A DNA stretch of 21,215 nucleotides, from assembly GCA_037176905.1 (NCBI GenBank), contig JBBBWG010010934.1, positions 1 through 21,215 on the forward strand. Direction: 5' to 3'. This DNA is from Azolla pinnata (taxonomy: Eukaryota > Streptophyta > Polypodiopsida > Salviniales > Salviniaceae). Shown here piece after piece: positions 1 to 9,000 of this stretch. Below the pieces are notes generated by a model. That model did no database searches and was not told the origin of the DNA. It saw only the letters and a program-made list of their open reading frames with translations. The number at the start of each line of letters is the position of its first letter. The first letter of the stretch is position 1. Position numbers and translations under genes: made by a program.

Positions 1-99
1 TCTCAGAAGCTTGTGGCTCTATAACCGTTCTAACATCATCTGAATAAGAAAGAAAAAGGTAAAGATTTCATTTGTTCATGAAGAAATAGAATCGGAGCT

Positions 100-571
100 T
101 TAGGAGTAAGAGAAAAATGATTGCAAACCGTTCAAAGATGATTGCAACAGTCCATTCGAAGATGCCTTCTCATTGTAGGTAGCGGCATCTTCAAGAACCG
201 TCTCAGCATCGAGATCGAGCTTCCTCCTTTTTGGAATACGAAGATCAGGATGCAGACACGAGCTCGTCTTTACGGTTCCTTGTTCCACTTTCAGGACATC
301 CAGGCCTGACACAAATTCCCCATTTCATCACCAATGAGGACCCATGTAAAGAAAATGGAAACGATTACTCGAAATGGGAAGAAGCAAAACTACCTTGAGC
401 AGCAGAGCGACTCCGCATCGGCTCGCAGATGATGCTGGAGAAGTCGGCGTTGAAATTGGGAAGTGGTTTCATAGAGCTGCCGCAGGATTTCAGGGGATTC
501 GAATTCCTGCGATGATGATGAAGTCCGTGCAGAGCCTGGTGGGAAGCCATGAATGGCATATTCTTGGCCAT
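100..571 (-). CDS. Candidate two-exon gene for an unrecognised 127-aa, possibly nuclear protein
   Basis: On the minus strand an open segment 571-394 (59 codons plus one base) ends in a good donor (CAAG|GTAGTT). An 88-base intron (393-306) ends in TTTGTGTCAG, and the second segment 305-100 ends in TAA. The join keeps the frame and gives 127 aa. Residues 17-22 are His/Arg-rich (LHHHRR), and residues 84-89 read PKRRKL, followed by D, which resembles a monopartite nuclear localisation signal. The C-terminus is Ser/Leu/Asn-rich with no membrane segment. The chosen start is the ATG at 571-569. An in-frame stop lies about 15 codons upstream, but acceptor-like AGs lie between them, so a further 5' exon is possible. 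I do not recognise the family. Support comes only from the matching splice phases and an intron of normal plant size. Confidence 0.4.
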
Positions 572-739
572 CCCAGAACAAACCCTCAGCAGAAAAGCGG
601 ATGCAGTTTCTGGCTACACCCAAGAAGAATGTCTCTGTCTCTCTATCGATCTGCGAAGTTGAAACCCAATGGGATACTATCTGTCAGGGGACTTGCTAGC
701 ACATCAAGAACGACCTCTGACATTAATTCTCAACAGATG

Positions 740-774
740 CTTCTTCTTCTTCTTCTTCTTCTTCTTCTTCTTCT
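740..774. repeat. (TTC)n microsatellite
   Basis: About 11.5 perfect TTC units on the plus strand. It lies upstream of the minus-strand candidate gene and would read (GAA)n in that gene's sense. Poly-Glu or poly-Leu readings through it are low-complexity artefacts. Confidence 0.95.
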
Positions 775-815
775 GACAGACGGACAGACGGACGGACGGA
801 CGGACGGACAGACAC
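775..815. repeat. GGAC/GACA tetranucleotide repeat
   Basis: Runs of GACGGACA and GGAC units follow the (TTC)n tract directly, making a compound microsatellite. Confidence 0.9.
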
Positions 816-1008
816 ATGACAGTGATGAAGGACAGATGAATGAAGTTGATGAGGTTGATCAATGGCAAAGCAACGAAAGGCTGTCGGAAAACAGAGTTCC
901 CAGTTCCTGAATTCTCTTCGATCGCGGAGCACATTCTAAAGCATTTGGACAGGAAAGGAAACGCACGTGATCGACAAAAAGGATCTGCAGAAGGGGAAGG
1001 AACGGAGG

Positions 1009-1012
<4 letters not shown>

Positions 1013-1058
<46 letters not shown>

Positions 1059-1077
1059 GATGGCGATGGAGATGGAG
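1013..1077. repeat. (GA)21 microsatellite followed by GATGGC/GATGGA repeats
   Basis: Bases 1013-1054 are uninterrupted GA. Bases 1055-1077 continue as short GATGGC/GATGGA units. On the minus strand this is a (TC)n tract just downstream of a TATA-like box. Such tracts are common in plant 5' leaders and core promoters, so it may belong to the leader or first intron of the minus-strand candidate gene at 100-571. Confidence 0.9.
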
Positions 1078-1135
1078 AAGAGGGACGTACCTTCTCTGTG
1101 TGCGTGTCAGAAGATCTCCCCTGTTTTTACCTGCT

Positions 1136-1143
1136 CTTTTATA
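1136..1143 (-). promoter_or_regulatory. TATA-like box with a donor site downstream, possible promoter of the minus-strand candidate gene
   Basis: The minus strand reads CAGTATAAAAGAGC here, a consensus plant TATA box. Initiation would be expected near 1105-1115. A strong splice donor (AGAAG|GTACGT, exon side ending near 1092 on the minus strand) follows within 50 bases, which suggests a short noncoding first exon. No transcript evidence is available, and the link to the coding exons at 571-100 is inferred. Confidence 0.3.
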
Positions 1144-1248
1144 CTGAGAAGTTGACCTAAGAAGAAGTAAACACAAGAGAGAAAGAGCATCTGTTTTGAT
1201 AAGCCAAAGAGAGAGAGAGGTCTTACTAAACAGAGTCCATCTGATAAG

Positions 1249-1610
1249 CCATCGATCGATCGATCGATCGATCGATTATTATCGCATTCAATCGTGTGCC
1301 GATCGATCGATCGATCGATCGTTTATTATCGCATTCAATAGTGTGTCGATCGATCGATCGATCGATCGATTATTATCGCATTCAATAGTGTGCCGATCGA
1401 TCGATCGATCGATCGATTATTATCGCATTCCATAGTGTGCCGATCGATCGATTATTGTCGCATTCCATAGTGTGCCAATCGGTCGATCGATCGTTGTTGC
1501 ATTCCACAGTGTGCCAATCGGTCGATCGATTGATCGATTATTATCGCATTCCACAGTGCGCCGATCGATGGAGCTACAAGTCCTTAATCGTTGCATTTTA
1601 CGCAGAATGC
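1249..1610. repeat. Compound minisatellite of about 8 units, 47 bp each, with internal (CGAT)n
   Basis: Each unit is a (CGAT)n run followed by a conserved core close to ATTATTATCGCATTC plus ATAGTGTGC. Unit ends fall at 1299, 1346, 1393, 1440, 1475, 1514, 1561 and 1610. This gives unit lengths of about 51, 47, 47, 47, 35, 39, 47 and 49 (the last is degenerate). Apart from the degenerate last unit, the length differences are multiples of four, as slippage of the CGAT block would give. Short Ser/Ile/Asp/Arg-repeat reading frames across it are artefacts. Confidence 0.93.
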
Positions 1611-2410
1611 CTCGAATCGAAAAGCTTTGGCCCCTGCACCATTTGAATCCCGAGCGTGTATTGCATCCGTTTATAGACACCCTACCAACGGACTCCCCCT
1701 CAGATGGTAATAATCCCGATCAGCGTGAGATAGGTATGCAATGATATGCCAAATCTGATGGCATTTCTAGAATCGAGTTTTAAGATTCTCGCGACATATT
1801 CGAGCTCTTGCGATGTTGGCAATGGCCATGACTGATGGAAAGAGCTTCAAGTTTGCAAAACATGCAGGTGTATTTCGGCAGCTCAAAACACGTAAATCGT
1901 GTGTATCTCTCCCTCATGTTTTTGCGAGTGTTTTGGTAGCATCCTCTTGATGCAGAATGTTATAGAAACCCAGGCGAGTAAAATCGCCGGTGTCCGAACC
2001 AAATGTTTTTAACATCTCGCCACTTACATTTCACAGCATTTGCTGACACCTCATTTTAAGACAGCGATCAACAATCGGACAAGCCCTACAGGAGATAATA
2101 AACGGCGAAACCTTTCTGGAAGGATACAACGGGTCCAAATATGATGAATCAGCGTATAACGTATACACATGCATCCGCACGTAAAATGTCGTATCCGTGG
2201 AAGTCTGCAGATGCCCGAATAATACGAGCGTATACTCGCGAGATTCGGGGTCACGTATCGCATATCATATCCCTTCATAACATACGATGCATACATTCAT
2301 GCATGCAATCCGTATGTACATCCATGCATAGGATGCGTATATTCATGTACATACGTACATTCATACGGTGTCGATATACGGATACGGACGCGTGTACGAG
2401 AGAGAGTATG
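1611..2410. other. Intergenic region upstream of the AP-2 sigma gene
   Basis: No supported gene. The distal part is unremarkable. The proximal part (2160-2400) is rich in CATGCA and TACATTCAT-like motifs, listed separately. The small reading frames here lack splice or homology support. Confidence 0.6.
2168..2366. promoter_or_regulatory. RY-element (CATGCA) cluster in the AP-2 sigma promoter region
   Basis: CATGCA occurs at 2168, 2298, 2302 and 2323, the middle two overlapping as CATGCATGCA. RY elements are known binding sites of plant B3 factors such as ABI3, FUS3 and LEC2. They overlap a degenerate repeat with a TACATTCAT-like core near 2290, 2315, 2337 and 2355. That they act on the downstream gene is inference. 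Confidence 0.35.
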
Positions 2411-2413
2411 TAA
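2408..2413 (+). promoter_or_regulatory. Possible minimal upstream ORF (ATG-TAA) before AP2S
   Basis: The sequence ATGTAA lies 110 bases upstream of the AP2S start codon. No other ATG occurs between it and 2518. It matters only if transcription starts upstream of it, which the sequence cannot show. Confidence 0.2.
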
Positions 2414-2517
2414 TTGTCTCTGAGAGAATCGACGACAGTTGTTTCGTTCGTGGATCTGAGATCGAGACGAAGACGAAAGTGCTCGCTCGCGCTGCCATCG
2501 CTGCTCTCATCTCAGCC

Positions 2518-4370
2518 ATGGTATGGTAATCGCTCCCTTTTCCTGTTCGTTTTCTGGCTTGTTTCTTCTCCGGTGTTTCGTATCCCCCTACCCCGCCCAT
2601 GGGAGCTTCATCCTTCCGTCGGCATCTAGTCTGGATTCGAGAAAGACAGATCAAACAGGAATGAAGCTTCTATTCTCGTAGTTGCCGGGTTTCCCATATC
2701 ATTCGCATGAAAGGACCGCAGGAGCATCTCGTCTGATCTTGCTTTCGTCCACAGCACCGAAAGAAAGACATTGTGATTGAATAGTTTGTTCGCTTAGCGA
2801 CGAAACAGAAATGGATTGGAGGAATTCTGATTTAGTGTGTGGAACTGTAATACCACAGATTCGCTTCATATTGCTTCAGAACAGGCAAGGGAAAACGAGG
2901 CTTGCCAAATACTACATACCCCTTGAAGACACAGAGAAGCACAAGCTAGAATATGAGGTAAAATTTATCATTCTCTTTGCTTACATGAAGTGAAATTCGT
3001 TTGAAAAGTAAGACGACCTATTTTGTGTGCCTTTCTTTGTGCAAGTCAAGATCCTGGGAAAGGAAAAGTTAATGTATGCGTGGAAAAAAATGATTTCTCA
3101 TATTATCCTAGGATCATGATAAGTACAAACAAGATCATGAGGTAGAAAATTCTTGCCATAACAGCATATACATTCTCAGAATAATATAGGGTAGCAGAAA
3201 ACGAGGTAGATCTACTGCAAATCATCCTAATGCATCACAAAGAGATAAATTTGATACGCTTTTCTCGCCAAAGTGAAGATCTTTTCGATGATGAAAAACT
3301 AGATCTAGATGAATGAGTTTGGCAAGACAGAAGGCTATAGGAAAGTATGAAATATATTTACTGTGTGTAGAAGTTTTTATGTACTTTCTCTTTTTGTAAC
3401 ACAGGTTCACAGGTTGGTCGTTAACAGGGACCCAAAGTTTACCAACTTTGTCGAGGTCTGTTGTATCTGCTTTTCATTGTCTCATATCAACATATGTATT
3501 TCTGCATTTCATAAGCAAAAAAAACCAAATTTGGAAATCATCCCATGCATCTGTTTCAGATAGGCACTCCGGGTATTTTGTCTGGGTAATGGGATAAATC
3601 GATATTGCTTGTTGTTAATGGACACAAATGTGTAAGAGGAGCCATTTTCCATGATTGTTTCGTTTGTACATGGGTTGGGCTTTTTGCAGATTCAGGCCGC
3701 AATATTTCTCATGCCCATTAGCATCCTGCTAGGACTTTAGACATTGAGTGAGAGAATGGTCAATAGAGAGTCTGGTCTTTTGATTTGCAGTTCCGAACAC
3801 ACAAGGTCATATACAGAAGATATGCGGGTCTTTTTTTCTCGATGTGTGTGGATATCACTGATAATGAGCTAGTTTACTTGGAGAGCATACATTTATTTGT
3901 GGAGATTTTAGATCATTTCTTCAGCAATGTCTGCGAACTTGACTTGGTTTTCAATTTTCACAAGGCAAGTGGTATAAATTGAACTCACAAGATTTCATAA
4001 TTTTCTCCCAATTTTTGTAATGTTGTTGAATCTCTTCGTTATACCATTTATCAACAGGTTTACTTGATCATCGATGAGTTCATTCTTGCTGGTGAGCTGC
4101 AAGAAACGAGCAAAAAGGTGTGTTTTCATACTTGGTCCTTTTGTTCTTTGTCCTGTGCTAGTAAATATCATTCACATAGCTGCAGATAAATGCCTTACAG
4201 AAAGTCCCTGTAAATGCCTTTTCTCTCAATTGCATCCATTGTGATTAAAGGTCTTTTAGTGCAATTGAAAATTGAGTTTAAGATCTTGTGAATGTTCCGA
4301 CACATCCCTTGTGATGTTTTTCTTGCAGGCAATAATTGAAAGAATGGCTGAACTAGAACGGCAAGAATAG
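2518..4370 (+). CDS. AP2S: AP-2 complex subunit sigma (clathrin adaptor small chain), 6 exons, 142 aa
   Basis: Smallest subunit of the AP-2 adaptor, which links cargo carrying acidic dileucine signals to clathrin at the plasma membrane. Coding exons are 2518-2520, 2859-2957, 3405-3455, 3791-3964, 4058-4117 and 4329-4370. They sum to 142 aa, the usual length of AP-2 sigma in plants and animals. The first exon contributes only ATG before the donor ATG|GTATGG. Exon 2 opens with [19 protein letters not shown]. The protein is one longin-like small-chain domain with [36 protein letters not shown] and [15 protein letters not shown]. Residues known from the mammalian dileucine pocket are kept at the same numbers: Arg15, Ala63, Leu65, Val88, Asn97 and Leu103. 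AP-1 sigma is excluded because it is about 160 aa with an MIHF start and a longer tail. The fourth intron begins with GC. An in-frame ATG at 2811 would add 16 residues but lies in intron 1. Confidence 0.97.
3965..4057 (+). other. GC-AG intron in AP2S
   Basis: Exon 4 ends with the conserved VFNFHK followed by the donor AAG|GCAAGT. The intron ends TATCAACAG, and exon 5 begins VYLIIDEF. The donor matches the consensus of the minor GC-AG class spliced by the major spliceosome. The only nearby GT (3969) would add four bases and break the frame, so the GC donor is well supported by the conserved protein. Confidence 0.9.
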
Positions 4371-6089
4371 TTCAATATCCAGAGAGGATTAAAAGGTGGG
4401 TATGCTTATGGCAGTAACACTCTCGTATTTACCACTTCCATTGATGTTAACGTTTGTACTAAGGAGGGCACAAGGGCTGCTACTCTTTGTGTAAATGCAT
4501 TCTGAGGCAACGCCAGGTTGAAGTGATGTCTGCTGGAAAGATGTCTGGTCTAAGCCGTGATTTTTGGTAAAACCGATTCGATTTGCTGTGCATTAGATTT
4601 TTTGATGAGTGAAAATCATGGAAGAAATAGTTTGTCGCTTGTTGAAATATGTTTTATTTAGTATATGTGATATAAAATGACAGTTTTTTTCCCCTATGAC
4701 TAATACAAAAGGCAATTCTAGATTGCATCAGCCAAGAATGGATGAATTGAACAGATTCTAAGCATAAGAGGAATCACGCAAGACTATTTTTCATAATCTT
4801 GGATTCAATACGTGTGTCATCCCATCTTAAAGGCTGAAGTGATGGTTGCGGAAGTCTACTTGAGCTGGTTTGTATTGTAAATTATGGATTCTAAATGTTT
4901 AAGCCATGAGTATCTACAAAGATCTCACTAAGATACATTTGGCTGCTTGGTATAGCAAAATAACAACATTTCTATTGTTTTTTAGCTCCTATACAATCAT
5001 GAAATTATGAAGTGTCAGTGGGTATAGGACATTTATATAGCATCAACACATTCTGCTCCTTCAATGATTCGAAATAGAGTTCACCTAAATCCCAAAACCT
5101 AAGCCGTGATAGTAGAAATTCTCATCGATGGGTAGATCATCATCTTTGTGGTAAGATCATTTGGTGGGGATTGTAACAGCCAGTCCCAACTAAAAGTACT
5201 TCGAAGCCTGACCATTATCATGATCAAAGTAGCAATATGGCATTTTCGACAACCATGAGTTTACATGCCTCAATAACACCGATGTTGAGAATGTCGTTCA
5301 AAAAAAGTGAACAAATATTACTTTTGGCTTATGGTGTGTTGCTCGATAACGCATCAACAACAGAGAACTCCTTCCTCTTGTTCAATGACAAGTCATAACA
5401 ACACCTCGATCATTGAGGAATATTTGACACATTGGTGTGAAATAGCATCCGATGTTGATTGCAAAGCTAAATACTTGATGGCATCAGTCATCAGAGCAAA
5501 CACTTAGTTTTAGCCCTTGATGTAAGACCATCTCATATTAAATTCATTGCATCTTGCCATCAATTGTCAAGGCAAAATCAAATTGAGAAGCCCATTCGAC
5601 AGATCATGCAACCTTCACCATAAACCAAGATCACGACGTTCCCGAAAATGAGAGAGGAATCATGATAGGCCCATCTTCCTCATCGTTTAGGCTAGAAGCC
5701 CCCCCAACCCCCCCATCTCTCTCCTCGTTTCCATAATTGACATTTTTCCTTCTTAGCTTTAGCTACATCATCTTTGATTGCAGCTCTCTCAATCCATCCT
5801 CCTCAATCCGTCCTGTATATCACACCGGCACGAATCCGAATGGTCTCTCATTCCTCCCCGTCTCGTGTAGCAGAATGCGATCGAAGTAAGTCTCCAGCAA
5901 ACACACTCAAGCCTATTCAGAGGATTGGCCACAGGCTTCCTCAGATGTTCATATATGATTATACATCCTCCTCAATTTAGAAGAAACATGATGATGATGG
6001 AGAGGGGCATTTCATAAATTAGGGAAACATTTGGGGTCATCTTTGTAATATATCTATTTCCTGCTGAATTCAGTCAGGGTTTTGCTGCC
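4371..6089. other. AP2S 3' region and intergenic spacer
   Basis: The first 300 bases probably hold the AP2S 3' UTR. A possible 3'-UTR donor (AAAAG|GTGGGT, about 25 bases after the stop) is visible, and no canonical AATAAA was found. The rest shows no supported gene: a 66-aa reading frame at 5307-5507 and a 68-aa one at 5774-5980 look like chance. The promoter of the downstream methyltransferase gene should lie in the last few hundred bases, where a C/T-rich stretch (5698-5735) is found. Confidence 0.6.
5699..5714 (-). promoter_or_regulatory. C7-AA-C7 tract, potential G-quadruplex on the minus strand
   Basis: Seven C, two A and seven C on the plus strand. The minus strand therefore has two G7 runs that can supply four GGG blocks with loops of 1, 2 and 1 bases. 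It lies about 375 bases upstream of the methyltransferase start and is followed by a CT-rich stretch. A regulatory role is only inferred. Confidence 0.35.
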
Positions 6090-9000
6090 ATGGCCATGGC
6101 TGCTTGCCAGGAACAGAAGAGGCGGAAGATGAAGGCGAAGCGGAAGCGGGAGCGGGAGCGCGAGAAAAGCCGCAGAGCTGCCCGAATCGACGATCGCGAC
6201 CATCGGTTCCCTGTCGTGGAAACGAACAGCCATGAGGATGAACCGCTCCCTGTCGTTGATTTCTACCATGACGATGAAGACGACGGCGTGGATGGTGGCA
6301 TCTTCCAGCTCATCGAGCACGGGAAGAGCGGTAAGGGAAAGCTCCTGCCTTACTCCTCTGATGCCTCCTCTTCCGATGATTATAGCTATGGTGGACTAGA
6401 GAGCCATGAGCTGAACCGGAGTAAAGAGATTTATCGAATGGAATTCAATAAGAGGCGAAAGAAGTTGAGCCACGAGGCTGGCTCTGAATCTGGACAGAAA
6501 CAAGAGGCTCACAAGAAGAAAGAGACAAAGACAGAGAGGAAGCAGAAGAAAAGTGAAGGAGAAGACGGCCCGCTTCCTTTTGATCATCGTGACTTGTGGC
6601 TGCATCAAACTGATGAAGATGAGGTTGTAGCAAATATCTCAGAGACAAACATGGAAGCAATCGTTGCCAGTAATGGTACGTCTGCAAAGCCAAATGCTGA
6701 GGAAGAGAGGGTATTACCTAATAGCCACGATAAAGGATCAAATCACGAAATGGACGAGGATGATATAGTGATCAATATTTTGCAGCCAGTGAAGCAGGAA
6801 ATGACGCAAAGTTATCATGAAAAACTATCAAATGATGAAACTGAAGAAGATGATATGGTTATCAATATTGCACTTCCTGTCAACGAGAAGGGAGTACTAT
6901 CTAATGATTGCAAAAAACAATCTTTCCCTGGAATCAAAGAAGATGATATGATGATTAATACGGTCCAAACTGTAAAAATACGCTCTTATGATCAAAAACC
7001 AAATTCATCTTCACAGCACATCCTTGATTTGCAAAATGGGAGTACAGTCATTCATCAACCTAAAGAAGCGAAGAAAGAAAAGAAAGAAAAGAGAAAAATT
7101 AAAGACAAGGAAGCCAATGAAGGGAAGCAAGAATTGAAACAACAGCATACAACTAAATTAGAAAACGAAAAGAAAGAAAAGTTGAACGAGGATGAAATGA
7201 AATCTCATTGTACACAAAAACTGGAGAAAGGGAAAACAGAAAAGAAAGAAAGAAAAGAAAAGAAAGGAAAGATTGTAAAGGAAGACCAGGAAAAAATGGA
7301 ACCTCAGTTTACACAAAAGGTAGAAAAAGAGAAGAAAGAAAGGAAAGGAAAGGAAAAAGCAAAGTTTCAGTTTACTGAAGAAGCAGACAACGGTGTAAAG
7401 AGTAATACTCAGTTCCTGGGTTCACCTAAAACTCTGTTTAGTAGACCTACTATCAGCATAGCTGTTGCTGGAAGCATTGTTGACAACGCTCAGTCACTTG
7501 AGTTGGCAACAATAGTAAGATTTCTCAAAAATATGACTTTTATCGTATCATTAAGGAAAGAAAGAAAGGGCCATTTTGATGAAATGTATCAAGTAATGTT
7601 TGTTTTATCATATTCTTTTGGAGGGTGAAAATCTATTTACATTGATTTTATTTGCATTATTTACTTGAGAAGGGCATGTTTATACTAGATTCTATGTTTT
7701 CTATACGTTGATTATATTTCAAAGTTTTTATTCAGGAGCTGTGTATTGAACAAATAGTTATAACAGAGTGTGTTTTGCAGTTAGCAGGGCAGATTGCGAG
7801 GGCTGCTGCAGTTTTCAGAGTTGACGAGGTCAGTTCTTTCATTTGTGTACTGGAGTTAGCCCATACATTATATACATGTAAATGAGGTGGATATCTTTGT
7901 GGCCACATAAATGCATTAGCCCTTATCTGGAGGGGATGGGTAAAAGCCTAACAGTAACACTAAGAAGCTGAAAGGCTAATATGATAGATATGCTGGTCAG
8001 ATTTCCAGTTAGTAGATATTTTATGCCTCGAAGAAGAAGAAGATTTGACTTGATGACGCTTTTTCAAATTAAACGTTAATTTTATTTGTGCCTGTACAGA
8101 TTGTAGTATTTGACGATTATGATGGAGCAACCACACAGGATACAGACCAAAATGGCAACCTAGAAGGTGGACTGTTTATGGTTAAAATTCTAGAGTATTT
8201 AGAAGTTCCTCAGTACCTACGTCGGGCTTTGATTCCTATGCATAGGAGTCTCAGCAGCGTTGTGAGTAATATTGTAACTTTTTTTTTAGCACTTTCACAA
8301 GCTACTTTACGTTCTAACCAGGTTGAGTTTTTCTATGAACAAGGGAAAGTTGCCTCCCCTTGATGCCCCTCATCATCTACGGAAACATGAGAGGAAACCA
8401 TTTCGTGAAGGCATGTTTTGGTATCTAAAGTCTTTCATTTGGATTTCATGTTCTGTTTGTTGACAATACTGACACAGAGTGGAGAATTCCTCAAATGAAC
8501 AGGGGTTGTAGTAGACCATATCCCTTCACCTGGTTCAGGATCATATGTTGATGTTGGACTTGATAAGGTTTGCCATTGACCTTCTATGTTCCAATAGGAT
8601 ATCTAGTATGTTCTATTTTTAATATGATCTGCCCAAACTGCTAGAAACCTGGCAAGTTATTATTTTATTTTAAGTTATTCGTTCACATCTTATCTACATG
8701 CAAATGAAAGGTGTTATATTTCAACCATCTAGTACTCACCAATGTGATCTTGTGAATTTTGTGCAAATTGGAGGTGTATAACTGTGGGCATTGTGGTGAA
8801 ACACTGTACTCAAGAGCATTGAATGCCTGTTTTCTGAAGGACAGTAGCTTATGTAACTTTAGAAGCTCTCTGTATCACACCGAAGATACATAATGGAAAC
8901 ATGATAAACATTGGTGTCAATTTTACATTTATTAATGCCATTATTGGAGGAAATGATAGGGTTGCCGAATTTCAATTGAAGAATTTTACATTTGCAAGTG

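Noticed and set aside
374-1176. Plus- and minus-strand frames with poly-Leu, poly-Glu or RERERE runs
   Set aside because: Translations of the TTC, GGAC and GA microsatellites.
1196-1744. Several overlapping frames with IDRSIDRS-type repeats on both strands
   Set aside because: Direct translation of the CGAT minisatellite, which is open in several frames.
5307-5507. 66-codon plus-strand frame in the spacer
   Set aside because: Short, with no splice context, no recognised motif and composition like its surroundings.
8262-8343. Acceptor at 8319-8322 (AACCAG) for exon 4 of the methyltransferase
   Set aside because: It gives the wrong phase with the strong donor at 8262. The later AG (8342-8343) restores the family-like SLSSVGKLPPLDAPHH reading.
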